Shown: piece by piece, positions 43,153 through 51,562 of the stretch
How positions within the stretch are numbered: the first letter of the stretch is position 1
Layout: each line of letters starts with the position of its first letter
Assembly: GCA_019261985.1 (NCBI GenBank)
Contig: JAFAQY010000076.1
Location: 1-58,632, forward strand
Source: Bryobacterales bacterium
GTDB taxonomy: Bacteria; Acidobacteriota; Terriglobia; Bryobacterales; Bryobacteraceae
Direction of reading: 5' to 3'
DNA: 58,632 bases
Made by a program: the position numbers and the translations under genes
Notes under the pieces: model-generated
What the model was told of the DNA's origin: nothing
The model's database searches: none
Seen by the model: the letters and a program-made list of their open reading frames with translations, nothing else

Positions 43153-46100
43153 GTGTCTTTAAACCCAACTCGATATTTTTCTATCCGTCTGCCGATTTCC
43201 AAAACAGCCATACGCGGGCTATTACTGGCGGCGATTGTGCAGGGCGTTTTCGCTCAGCAGGTCGATAACGCCGTCGTCGTCGGAACCGTGTTGGATTCAT
43301 CCCACGCGGTTGTTTCCGGAGCCGCGGTCAGACTGACGAATCTGGCCACCAATGCCGCGACGGAAGTGCACACGGATCTGCGCGGTGAATTCCGCACGCC
43401 ATCGCTGAAAATTGGCGAGTATGCGATCGACGTCGAGGCTGAAGGGTTCAAGCAATCGGTTCAGCGGGTGGTGCTCGAAATCGGCGACGTTCGCAAGGTG
43501 GACGTTGTCCTGGAAGTCGGCCAAACCTCCGAGTCGGTGAACGTGACGTCCGACGCGCCGTTACTGCAGGTCTCCGATTCTACGGTCGGGGACGTTATCG
43601 GTAACAAGCAGATCGAGGATTTGCCGCTCAACGGGCGCGATTATTTGCAACTCGCCAATCTTTCATCCGGGACGAATCCCACGAGCCAAGGCGTGGGCAT
43701 CGGAGGACAGGCCGGCACTCAAGTCGCCTTCCTGCTGGATGGACAAGACAACAACAATCAACAAATTTCCACTGGCCATTCCGGCCAGAAGGAAGTCGTG
43801 AAGCCTTCGGTCGATGCCATTGAAGAGTTCAAGGTCGTCACGAACGGATACTCCGCCGAATATGGCCGTTCCTCATCCGGCGTCGTTAGCGTCGCCATCA
43901 AATCGGGGTCGAATCAGTTCCATGGCAGCGCGTTCGAATTCATTCGCAACGACGTAGTGGATGCCAAAAACCTGTTCGCGACCTATAAGCCTCCTTACAA
44001 GCGAAACCAGTTCGGCGCCAGCGCAGGCGGCCCGGCCATTCGCAATAGGACGTTCATCTTCGGCGATTTCGAGGCCGCTTATATACGCCAGTCCACGACA
44101 ACGCTCAGCACTGTTCCCACTGCTGCGCAACGCGCTGGATCTTTCTCCTCCACCATCATCGACCCCCTGACGGGCGCGGCGTTTCCAGGAAATCAAATTC
44201 CGCTCAATCGTCTCGATCCCATATCGCAGAAGGCTCTCTCTTTCGAGCCGTTGCCGCAAACCAGCGCCACCACCAGCAACTACAATTACCAAAGCCCCGC
44301 CAATCAAGATAACCATCGATGGGATCTGCGACTCGACCAAATCGTCAGCGACAAGCAGAATTTATTCTTCCGCTTTAGCGATCAAGTGGTGGACAACGGC
44401 GTCTCATCCCCGCTGCCGCCATCCAATGGCCAATACTATTCGGGCGAAGGGGCCACCGAAGCCGACAGCAAAAGCTTCGTGCTCGGCCACAACATGCTGT
44501 GGACGCCGTCGATTGTCAGTTCCATTCGCGCTGGATGGAACAATCTGGCCTGGATAAACTACCTGCCGAATCAAGCCTTGACGGGCTTAGGAATTCCGGG
44601 TGTCCTGGCGACGAATCCCGGATTTTCGCAGATGGTCATCACGGGCTATCCTTCGCTCGGCGTTAGCAATGTCCCGAATTCCGATGACTCGCAGGACCGG
44701 CAGCTCTCCGGCGATGTGACCTGGACCAAGGGTAGGCACACAATGAAGTTCGGCGTGCAGGCGTATTGGCTGCAAACCAACTTCCTCAGTTCTCAGCGCA
44801 GCAGCGGGATTTTCAACTTCAACGGCCAGTACACTAAAAACCCTCTCGCGGATTTTCTGCTGGGCACTCCTTACACGCAAAGCCTCTCCAACTATTCGTA
44901 CCTTTCGCTCCGCGCGCCTTGGACCGATTTCTTCGTCCAGGACGATTGGAAGGTCAATACCAGGCTCACTTTAAATATCGGCCTACGGTATGAATTCGAT
45001 CCTCCTCCGGTTCAAAAGAACAACACCATTTCCAATTTCGATATGGACACCAATCCCGCGCATCCGGTCCTTGTTCCGGCCGGATCTGAGGGGGATGGTA
45101 TTGCCGGGCGGGCGCTTCAGAATATCGACTACAGGCAGTTTGCGCCGCGGATCGGATTGGCGTATAGCCTCGATAGCAAGACCGTTATTCGCGCGGGCGC
45201 CGGCGTTTTCTATTCGAATTTGATCACCGAAGGGGGCATGCAATCTTTAGAGGTCAATCCGCCGAACAACGTTCGTGTTAGCTTCACAACCAACAAGGCC
45301 GCGGCTCCTACGCTCTTTTTAAGCCAGGGATTTGCCCCCAACGCTCTGAGTTTGGCGAACGCGTCGAACGTCGAATTGGTGTCATATGACCGCAAGGGTG
45401 TGACTCCCGCGGATTATCAATGGAATTTCAATATCCAGCGCGAATTACCGGGCGGAATTCTCCTGGAAGCCGGTTACTACGGCAACAAGCTGGACCATAT
45501 GTGGCGTCAGATCGATGGCAATCCCGCCCCGCCCATACCGGGCAACATCAACTCGAATCGCCGCTTTACGAGCACCGTTGTGCCGGGGACCGGATACGCG
45601 ATCACGCTCGCTGATGTCGTGCGACTTCAAAAGGACGGTTGGAGCGCCTACAACGCCCTGCAAGCCAAGCTCGTAAAGCGTTACCGCAACGGGCTCACGT
45701 TCATCGCATCGTACGCCTACTCGAAAGCCATCGCGCTGGGCGACACCTCCGGAGTGCAGAACCAGCTTGACTGGCGAGCGGACATAGCTGTCTCCAGCCT
45801 TGATATGAGGCAGCACTTCGCCGGTAGCGCCGTTTATCAGCTTCCCGTTGGAAGAGGGCGTCAATTCGGTTCCAACTGGAACCGGGTGACGGATGTCTTC
45901 CTGGGAGGATGGAGCTTCGCGCCCATTGTAACTGTCAGTTCCGGGATGCCTCTGAATGTCACAGTCAACGGCAGCCCTTCCAATACCGGAGCAACGACCA
46001 GCGTGGACAGGCCGAATGTCGTAGGCAACTGGCATCTGCCGAGTCCCAGCGTCACCGAGTGGTTCAATACAGCGGCGTTTCTTGCGAACGCCCCATACAC

Positions 46101-46353
46101 CTACGGCAACGCCGGCCGCAACATTATTGTCGGACCGGGTTTGGCGAATATTGATCTGGCGCTACACAAATCCTTCCAGATTACCGAGCGCGTGAGCGCG
46201 CAGATTCGCATCGAGTCCTTCAATGCAACGAATACGCCGGCACTGGGCGCTCCGAACACGGTGCTCGGAAATCCACTATTCGGGCAGCTCACATCCACGG
46301 CGCCTGGGACGCAGGCCAGAGACAACCAATTGGGACTGAAGTTTGTTTTTTAA
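43153..46353 (+). CDS. TonB-dependent receptor, Oar-like, with carboxypeptidase-regulatory domain
   Basis: A 1066-residue outer-membrane transporter. A signal peptide (to about VFAQ) is followed by a CarboxypepD_reg-like Ig domain (VVGTVLDSSHAVVSGAAVRLTNLAT ... GEFRTPSLKIGEYAIDVEAEGF). The plug comes next (VGDVIGNKQIEDLPLNGRDYLQLANL; AIEEFKVVTNGYSAEYGRSSSGVVS), then a long beta-barrel ending in LGLKFVF with terminal phenylalanine. This type is abundant in Acidobacteriota and imports or binds large substrates with TonB energy. The start is a GTG with GGAGGGAG upstream. It is the first large gene of a co-directional run to 51555, downstream of the Cys-rich leader, so an organosulfur or related compound is a possible substrate (inference). 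Confidence 0.93.
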   Translation: MSLNPTRYFSIRLPISKTAIRGLLLAAIVQGVFAQQVDNAVVVGTVLDSSHAVVSGAAVRLTNLATNAATEVHTDLRGEFRTPSLKIGEYAIDVEAEGFKQSVQRVVLEIGDVRKVDVVLEVGQTSESVNVTSDAPLLQVSDSTVGDVIGNKQIEDLPLNGRDYLQLANLSSGTNPTSQGVGIGGQAGTQVAFLLDGQDNNNQQISTGHSGQKEVVKPSVDAIEEFKVVTNGYSAEYGRSSSGVVSVAIKSGSNQFHGSAFEFIRNDVVDAKNLFATYKPPYKRNQFGASAGGPAIRNRTFIFGDFEAAYIRQSTTTLSTVPTAAQRAGSFSSTIIDPLTGAAFPGNQIPLNRLDPISQKALSFEPLPQTSATTSNYNYQSPANQDNHRWDLRLDQIVSDKQNLFFRFSDQVVDNGVSSPLPPSNGQYYSGEGATEADSKSFVLGHNMLWTPSIVSSIRAGWNNLAWINYLPNQALTGLGIPGVLATNPGFSQMVITGYPSLGVSNVPNSDDSQDRQLSGDVTWTKGRHTMKFGVQAYWLQTNFLSSQRSSGIFNFNGQYTKNPLADFLLGTPYTQSLSNYSYLSLRAPWTDFFVQDDWKVNTRLTLNIGLRYEFDPPPVQKNNTISNFDMDTNPAHPVLVPAGSEGDGIAGRALQNIDYRQFAPRIGLAYSLDSKTVIRAGAGVFYSNLITEGGMQSLEVNPPNNVRVSFTTNKAAAPTLFLSQGFAPNALSLANASNVELVSYDRKGVTPADYQWNFNIQRELPGGILLEAGYYGNKLDHMWRQIDGNPAPPIPGNINSNRRFTSTVVPGTGYAITLADVVRLQKDGWSAYNALQAKLVKRYRNGLTFIASYAYSKAIALGDTSGVQNQLDWRADIAVSSLDMRQHFAGSAVYQLPVGRGRQFGSNWNRVTDVFLGGWSFAPIVTVSSGMPLNVTVNGSPSNTGATTSVDRPNVVGNWHLPSPSVTEWFNTAAFLANAPYTYGNAGRNIIVGPGLANIDLALHKSFQITERVSAQIRIESFNATNTPALGAPNTVLGNPLFGQLTSTAPGTQARDNQLGLKFVF

Positions 46354-46392
46354 GCAAATAGATTTTTATTCCAAACCAAAGAGGAAAGCACA

Positions 46393-46833
46393 ATGAAAAC
46401 ACTGCTATTGATCATGCTGGCGGCGGCTGCGGTCGCATTCAGCCAGTCCGAAGCAAAACAAGTCAAGCAAAAACAGGCATCGCAGGCGAAGGTGCTCACA
46501 CGCGCCGAGATCGATGAACTCCTGAGCAAGCCGGACCAAGTCTTGATTTTGGACGTGAGACGGCCCGACGAGATCAAGGATATCGGCGGATTCCCGGTCT
46601 ACTTGAACATCCAGATGGATGATCTGGAAAAAAGCCTGGTGTGGATTCCAAAGGGCCGCACGATCATAGCGGTCTCGAACCATGCTGCTCGCGCCGGCCG
46701 CGCGGCCGATCTTCTCGCCAAGAACGGCTTTAAAGTAGCGGGGGCGGCCGGAGCGCAAAATTATGAGTCGGACGGCGGCAAGCTAACCAGGATCGCGCCT
46801 CCGCCGCCGAACGTTAACGCCAAAAAGCAGTAA
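46393..46833 (+). CDS. Exported rhodanese-like protein lacking the active-site cysteine
   Basis: A 146-residue protein with signal peptide (MKTLLLIMLAAAAVAFSQ) and one rhodanese domain: LILDVRRPDEIKDIGGFPVYLNI, then IIAVSNHAARAGRAADLLAKNGFKVAGAAG. In active sulfurtransferases the strand ends in Cys (CxxGxRS/A); here the position is S95 (AVSNHAAR). It is therefore probably unable to carry a persulfide and may bind sulfur compounds or protein partners instead. It lies 39 bases after the TonB receptor in the same run. The proline-rich tail PPPPNVNAKKQ is unusual. Confidence 0.85.
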   Translation: MKTLLLIMLAAAAVAFSQSEAKQVKQKQASQAKVLTRAEIDELLSKPDQVLILDVRRPDEIKDIGGFPVYLNIQMDDLEKSLVWIPKGRTIIAVSNHAARAGRAADLLAKNGFKVAGAAGAQNYESDGGKLTRIAPPPPNVNAKKQ

Positions 46834-46853
46834 TCCCACACGGAGGAACTCAA

Positions 46854-47261
46854 ATGAAATCGCAATCTTTTCGCGTACTGAGTGTCGCGTTCACTCTCGC
46901 GAGCTTGCCGCTGTCGGCCCATCACGCCTTCTCCGCCGAGTACGCCGCGGATAAGCCGATCACGCTCAAAGGGACGCTGACCAAGGTGGAGTGGGTGAAC
47001 CCGCACGGCTGGGTCTACCTGGATGTGAAGGAAAGCGACGGAAAAGTGGTCAACTGGGCTGTTGAATTCGGTTCCCCCAATGCCCTGTTACGGCGGGGAT
47101 TGAGGAAAAGTGATTTTCCTCCTGGACTCGAGGTCGTCGTGGACGGTTACCGAGCCAAGAATGGGTCGGCGACGATCAACGGGACTAGCGTTAGGCTCCC
47201 GGATGGGCGTGATCTATACACCGGTTCATCGAATCCGAATGCCCCAGGAGCCGAGAAGTGA
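46854..47261 (+). CDS. DUF6152 family exported protein
   Basis: A 135-residue secreted protein: signal peptide ending LPLSAHH, then FSAEYAADKPITLKGTLTKVEWVNPHGWVYLDVKE, the DUF6152 pattern, and a C-terminal OB-like part (PPGLEVVVDGYRAKNGSATING). It overlaps the next gene by four bases (GTGA). DUF6152 genes commonly sit beside 'DGKPDLSG' secreted proteins in Acidobacteriota and some Gammaproteobacteria, as here. The function is unknown. Confidence 0.85.
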   Translation: MKSQSFRVLSVAFTLASLPLSAHHAFSAEYAADKPITLKGTLTKVEWVNPHGWVYLDVKESDGKVVNWAVEFGSPNALLRRGLRKSDFPPGLEVVVDGYRAKNGSATINGTSVRLPDGRDLYTGSSNPNAPGAEK

Positions 47262-48046
47262 ACACTCGCGCTGCCGTCCCGCTTGCAATCCTCGCGCTTG
47301 CTTTATCGGCGCTGTGCGCCACGGCGCAAGCGCAACCGCGCACTCCGAGTGCGGCGATTCCGCGCGGCGTCGATGGAAAGCCGGACTTCTCCGGCGTTTG
47401 GCAATCGCTGAGCGCGGCCGACTACGGTCTAGAGCCGCATCTCGCCAGAACTAAAGAAGAGCCGCCGGGCATGGGCGTAGTGGAAGGTGACGTAATACCG
47501 TACACGCCGGCGGCGCTCGAGCAGCGCGCGAAGAACTTCGCCGCGCGCGCCACCGCCGATCCGCGCACGAACTGCTACACCCTGGGCACTCCGCGCGGCA
47601 TCTATGGCAATGAGCCGTTCCAGATTTTCCAACGGCCTCGCGATTTGACGCTGATGTTCGAGTTCGGCCATCCCGTTCGCACCATCCACACCAATAACAC
47701 CGAGCACCCGGACGGACACATCGACTTCTGGCTGGGCGACTCTCGTGGCCATTGGGACCGCGACACTCTTGTCGTGGACGTGACCGACTTTAATGGTGAA
47801 ACCTGGCTGGATCGCGCCGGCGACTTCAACAGCGACGAACTCCACCTAGTAGAACGCTGGAGCTTTGTCGACCGGAACACCGTCCGGTACCGCGCTACCT
47901 TTGAAGACCCCAAAGTGTACACACGGCCGTGGACGCTCGAAGTGCTGCTTTACCGGCGTCTCGAAAAGAACGTTCAGCTGATCGAAAACTACTGTTCGAC
48001 TCTGGACTACGGCGAATTCTATCCGCTCCCGCATTCGGGTAATTGA
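47258..48046 (+). CDS. Secreted 'VDGKPDFSGVW' family protein
   Basis: A 262-residue exported protein (signal MNTRAAVPLAILALALSALCATAQA). The motif PRGVDGKPDFSGVWQ is near the N-terminus, GTPRGIYGNEPFQIFQ follows, and the core shared with its neighbour is WLGDSRGHWDRDTLVVDVTDFNGETWLDRAG, HLVERWSF and YTRPWTLEV. It is a paralogue of the genes at 5077 and 48054. The start is a GTG overlapping the DUF6152 stop. No catalytic motif was recognised; the repeated SRGHW-D-TLVVD pattern suggests a beta-rich binding or enzyme domain. Confidence 0.8.
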   Translation: MNTRAAVPLAILALALSALCATAQAQPRTPSAAIPRGVDGKPDFSGVWQSLSAADYGLEPHLARTKEEPPGMGVVEGDVIPYTPAALEQRAKNFAARATADPRTNCYTLGTPRGIYGNEPFQIFQRPRDLTLMFEFGHPVRTIHTNNTEHPDGHIDFWLGDSRGHWDRDTLVVDVTDFNGETWLDRAGDFNSDELHLVERWSFVDRNTVRYRATFEDPKVYTRPWTLEVLLYRRLEKNVQLIENYCSTLDYGEFYPLPHSGN

Positions 48047-48053
48047 GGTGGCC

Positions 48054-49004
48054 ATGAGAAACTTTGCACTTCCCATTTTTTTCGGCGCTCTCGCCCTCGC
48101 TTCGAACGTCGCGTTCGGACAAGGCATGCGAGGGTGGCGCGAGACATCGTTCGTTCCTACGCCGAGAGGCGATTGGGCTGGCGAGCGTCTTCCCGATGGA
48201 CAGCCCGACGTCTCCGGGCACTGGTCGAATACGATCGGCAATCACAACAATCTCACCGACCCGCAAGGTCCGCTTGGCGTCGATGACGAAGCGCCGCGCC
48301 AGAATTCGCGGCAGAACACAAGAGAGCCGAAGCCGCGCAGCGAGCGCGCTCCCAGCCGCGTCAGCGATCCGCCTGACGGGGAGATCCCACTGAAGCCGTG
48401 GGCGCGCGCGAAGCAGCGGGAATTTCTGAAGTATCTCAACAATCCCATCAAGCCGGAATATGTTGAGCCATTCGCGCGCTGTGCTCCCGGCGGCCCCTCG
48501 AAGTCGTTTATGTGGCATGGCTACGAAATCCGCCAGTTTCCCGGATACGTGGTGTTCCTGTTCGACTCCGGAAACCGGGTGATTCACCTGGATGGCAAGC
48601 CTCACCTTCCCGCGAATTTGAAGCTGTGGAACGGCGATTCACGCGGCCACTGGGAGGGCAACACGCTCGTCGTCGATACAACCAACAACAATTCGAAGGC
48701 GCGGCTCGGCCGCACCGGCGAGTTTGTCAGCGAGAACGCGACGATTCAGGAGTTCTTCATCTTCGACCCGAACGGCAATAGGTTCACATATCAGGCCGCC
48801 TACACCGATCCGACGGTGCTCACCAGGCCGTTCACCATCACCATACCCAACCGCAGAATAACCGACAAGACCCCGGCCGATGACTGGAACAATCTGACAT
48901 TTCCCGCCAAGCACGCCGGGAATGAGCCGGTCATCGAAGCCTATGAACGCATCTGCGTTGAAGGCAACGGCAATCACGGGCAGCCCGCCGCTGCAACGCA
49001 TTAG
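48054..49004 (+). CDS. Secreted 'LPDGQPDVSGHW' family protein
   Basis: A 316-residue exported protein: MRNFALPIFFGALALASNVAFG signal, RLPDGQPDVSGHWSNTIG, FPGYVVFLFDSGNRVIHLDG, then NGDSRGHWEGNTLVVDTTNNN and TQEFFIFDP-like segments (TIQEFFIFDPNGNRF). It ends with LTRPFTITIPNRR and a short Cys-containing tail (YERICVEGNGNHG). The ATG at 48054 is chosen over the GTG at 48048. It is adjacent to its paralogue, which points to an old duplication. The function is unknown. Confidence 0.8.
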   Translation: MRNFALPIFFGALALASNVAFGQGMRGWRETSFVPTPRGDWAGERLPDGQPDVSGHWSNTIGNHNNLTDPQGPLGVDDEAPRQNSRQNTREPKPRSERAPSRVSDPPDGEIPLKPWARAKQREFLKYLNNPIKPEYVEPFARCAPGGPSKSFMWHGYEIRQFPGYVVFLFDSGNRVIHLDGKPHLPANLKLWNGDSRGHWEGNTLVVDTTNNNSKARLGRTGEFVSENATIQEFFIFDPNGNRFTYQAAYTDPTVLTRPFTITIPNRRITDKTPADDWNNLTFPAKHAGNEPVIEAYERICVEGNGNHGQPAAATH

Positions 49005-49092
49005 TAGAGCGACTAGGTTACGCATAAAAAACGCGACCAATAATGAAGATAGAGCAGGCGCCGCAGAATCGCTTGCCGTAGGAGACCCGAAA

Positions 49093-50463
49093 ATGAATAC
49101 TCGCCGCCAGTTCTTCGCGATCGCAGCCGGGGGCTTGGCCTGGGCGCAATCGCCGAATCCGGACCGCCCCAAGCAGGGCATGATCGTTCGATCGGTCAGG
49201 CCGGAAGACCTGGAAATGCCTCCTTCCGGCTTCGACGATTACATCACCCCGATCGAGCACTTTTACGTTCGCACGCACGTGCTGGTTCCTCAAGTAAACC
49301 TGCGCGATTGGCGGCTGAAAGTCGAAGGGCAAGTGCAAACGCCGCTGACCCTCACCATGGATGAAATCCGAAGAATGCCGGCCACCGAGTTGGTGAGCGT
49401 TCTTGAATGCGCGGGAAATGGAAGGTCGCTCTATAGCCCAACAGTTGCCGGCGTGCAGTGGGTCAACGGAGCTGTTGGAAATGGCCGCTGGCGCGGAGTC
49501 CGCCTGGCCGACATTCTTAAGCGCGCGGGCATTCAACAGAACGCCGTCGATATAGCGTTCGACGGCGCGGACACTCCAATCGGGAGCATGGAAGATTTCC
49601 AGCGTGCTCTGCCGCTCGCAAAGGCGATGGATCCGAATACGCTGCTGGCTTATGAGATGAACGGTGAAAGTCTGCCGGGCAAACATGGCTTTCCGCTTCG
49701 AGTCGTGGCGCCCGGATGGGCCGGCGATCACTGGATGAAATGGGTCACATCGGTGCGCGTGCTGGACAAAGAGTTCGACGGCTGGTGGGTCAAGAATGCC
49801 TACCGGCATCCGGGCAAGCCGGTTGTCCCTGGAACGGCGTTGGCTCAAGATGCTATGACTCCCCTGCGAAGCCTTCGAGTGAAAAGCGTGATCTCTTCGC
49901 CGGTGGACGGCGCCCAAATCTTGGTTGGGAAGGCGGTCACAATTCGCGGAGCGGCCTGGAGCGGAGACGGCGGACCTGTAACGGGAGTAGAGGTCAGTGT
50001 AGATAACGGCCGCTCTTGGAAACGGGCGGAGCTTGGCTCGGAACAGTCCAGATTTGGCTGGAGGTTGTGGCGAGTCACGTGGACCCCCGCAACCGAGCAG
50101 TTTTATACCGTGCTGGCCAGAGCGCGCGATACCAGCGGCGACTTGCAGCCATTGACACAGGAGTGGAATCCGTCGGGTTACCTGTGGAATGCCGCTGCTC
50201 GCGCAGGTGTCGAAGTAGGGCGGGAAGTCCGTGCGCCCGCTTCGCCGCCATCGGCTGCGAGCTCTAATCTTGAAGAGCCGCCCCGATTCCGCTCGGCCTG
50301 CCTCGCCTGTCATGAGGCGGATTTAATTCAACAGCAACGTCTGACACGCGCGCAGTGGGACAGGGAGATTAATAAGATGACGGGTTGGGGCGCCTCGGTG
50401 GCGCCGGAAGAGCGCGACAGCTTCCTAAATTTTCTGGCCGGCAAATTCGGTCCACGCCCTTGA
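49093..50463 (+). CDS. Molybdopterin sulfite-oxidase family enzyme fused to a cytochrome c tail
   Basis: A 456-residue Tat-type exported enzyme (MNTRRQFFAIAAGG). The Mo-binding domain has the ligand cysteine C106 (LVSVLECAGNGRS), FYVRTHVLVPQV, LRVVAPGWAGDHWMKWVTSV and a C-terminal dimerisation domain (VTGVEVSVDNGRSWKRAEL ... YTVLARARDTSG), all of the SoxC/SorA/sulfite-oxidase family. Residues from about 400 hold a heme site CLACHEADLI and a short helical tail like the SorB cytochrome. The catalytic and electron-accepting subunits thus appear joined in one chain. The likely reaction is sulfite to sulfate in the periplasm. The start at 49093 has GGAG upstream. Confidence 0.87.
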   Translation: MNTRRQFFAIAAGGLAWAQSPNPDRPKQGMIVRSVRPEDLEMPPSGFDDYITPIEHFYVRTHVLVPQVNLRDWRLKVEGQVQTPLTLTMDEIRRMPATELVSVLECAGNGRSLYSPTVAGVQWVNGAVGNGRWRGVRLADILKRAGIQQNAVDIAFDGADTPIGSMEDFQRALPLAKAMDPNTLLAYEMNGESLPGKHGFPLRVVAPGWAGDHWMKWVTSVRVLDKEFDGWWVKNAYRHPGKPVVPGTALAQDAMTPLRSLRVKSVISSPVDGAQILVGKAVTIRGAAWSGDGGPVTGVEVSVDNGRSWKRAELGSEQSRFGWRLWRVTWTPATEQFYTVLARARDTSGDLQPLTQEWNPSGYLWNAAARAGVEVGREVRAPASPPSAASSNLEEPPRFRSACLACHEADLIQQQRLTRAQWDREINKMTGWGASVAPEERDSFLNFLAGKFGPRP

Positions 50464-50466
50464 AGG

Positions 50467-50865
50467 ATGACAGCGATGAAGGAAAGATATCTTTTGGATG
50501 AAATCAGCCGGCGCGTGCGCGAGGCCGCCGGTTTTGCGGACGCGCTCGAATCAATTCGCCTTCTATTGGAAGAAGAAGCCGGCCGCGCGATTCTACTGGT
50601 TCGCTTCGCGAAGACCGCGGGATCGCATCTCCGCGAAAAGCCCATCGCGGATTTGCTCGAATCGCGAGAATTCCCCGTGCGTTCGGTGTACACCTCGAGG
50701 TTCGATGCGGGCGGAGACCGGAAGGCAGTCTTGATCGGGTGCTTCGGGTCGTGGGGCGCTTCAGGAGATATGTTGGAGCGCGCCACTGCTCACGCCGCCG
50801 CACAACTCGGCGCCTTTTTGGCGCGGACGAATCGCGAGGTATTTCTCGATAACGAGGCGGCCTGA
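50467..50865 (+). CDS. Small protein paired with the ANTAR regulator
   Basis: 132 residues, no signal peptide. A helix (YLLDEISRRVREAAGFADALESIRLLLEEEAG) is followed by alternating strands (AILLVRFAKT; FPVRSVYTSRF; KAVLIGCFGSW), an arrangement that looks GAF-like but is not a confident match. It starts three bases after the sulfite-oxidase stop and ends 21 bases before the ANTAR gene. By analogy with NasS/NasT and AmiC/AmiR it may be the sensor partner of the ANTAR protein. An alternative start is the ATG at 50476. Confidence 0.65.
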   Translation: MTAMKERYLLDEISRRVREAAGFADALESIRLLLEEEAGRAILLVRFAKTAGSHLREKPIADLLESREFPVRSVYTSRFDAGGDRKAVLIGCFGSWGASGDMLERATAHAAAQLGAFLARTNREVFLDNEAA

Positions 50866-50886
50866 AGCGATAGCCTTTGGATAAAA

Positions 50887-51555
50887 ATGCGGAACTGGGA
50901 AGCGCAGCCATTTCGAAATAGCCTTTCTGCTCTGGCTTCCATCGCAATGCGGGAGTCCGGTGCGGACGGGTACGCTTACTTCGGACCGCAGCGCCTGGAC
51001 GGGGGCGGAGTCGTGATCGAGGAGAATGCGATTGCGGGCCCGTCGACTGGCGTGCGTGTGTATCGCTTAGGTGAGGCGCTCCTTGCATTTTCATTCTTCA
51101 GTTCCGCGCGGCTTCAGGAATCGGCAGCGCGTTTGGACCGGATGGTCGATACGATACGAATGGTTTGGACGGCATCCGAGAGTGCTGAGCATTATTCCGA
51201 CTTGATTGGCCGCGTGAATGAGCTTGAAACTCGGCTTCTCGATTCCAAAATTGCCGACCGCGCGCGCGGCTTTCTATCGGCTGCGAGCCAGTCGGACCTG
51301 GCCGGCGCAATCTCGAAGCATGTAGGGACCATATTGCGTCCCACCGAGACCAGGCGCGTTCTCGAAAAGATTGTCCAAGACCTCGAAGAGGAAGTTGAAG
51401 AACGCCGGGTCGCGGCGCTCGCGAAGGGAATCCTGCAAGGAGCCGCGGGATTAACCGAGGAGCAAGCGCACGCGCATTTGCGAGCCCTCAGCCGCCGGTC
51501 GCGCAAGCCGCTTAAAGATGTGGCTCTGGATCTGATCCAGGGGCGCGCCCGCTGA
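50887..51555 (+). CDS. ANTAR-domain RNA-binding regulator with GAF-like N-terminus
   Basis: 222 residues. The C-terminus (about 168-220: EEVEERRVAALAKGILQ, GLTEEQAHAHLRALSRRSRKPLKDVALDLI) is a clear ANTAR domain. Such three-helix domains bind paired hairpins in nascent RNA and prevent termination. Residues 10-100 (SALASIAMRESGADGYAYFG ... GEALLAFSFFSS) resemble a small GAF-like sensor, with a coiled coil between. No receiver domain is present. The gene closes the co-directional run containing the TonB receptor and the sulfite-oxidase fusion, so this operon is a plausible target. Confidence 0.82.
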   Translation: MRNWEAQPFRNSLSALASIAMRESGADGYAYFGPQRLDGGGVVIEENAIAGPSTGVRVYRLGEALLAFSFFSSARLQESAARLDRMVDTIRMVWTASESAEHYSDLIGRVNELETRLLDSKIADRARGFLSAASQSDLAGAISKHVGTILRPTETRRVLEKIVQDLEEEVEERRVAALAKGILQGAAGLTEEQAHAHLRALSRRSRKPLKDVALDLIQGRAR

Positions 51556-51562
51556 AAGCAAG

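Noticed and set aside
48922-49092. Longer start for the sulfite-oxidase fusion
   Set aside because: It overlaps the preceding gene; MNTRRQFF at 49093 is a normal Tat signal with GGAG upstream.
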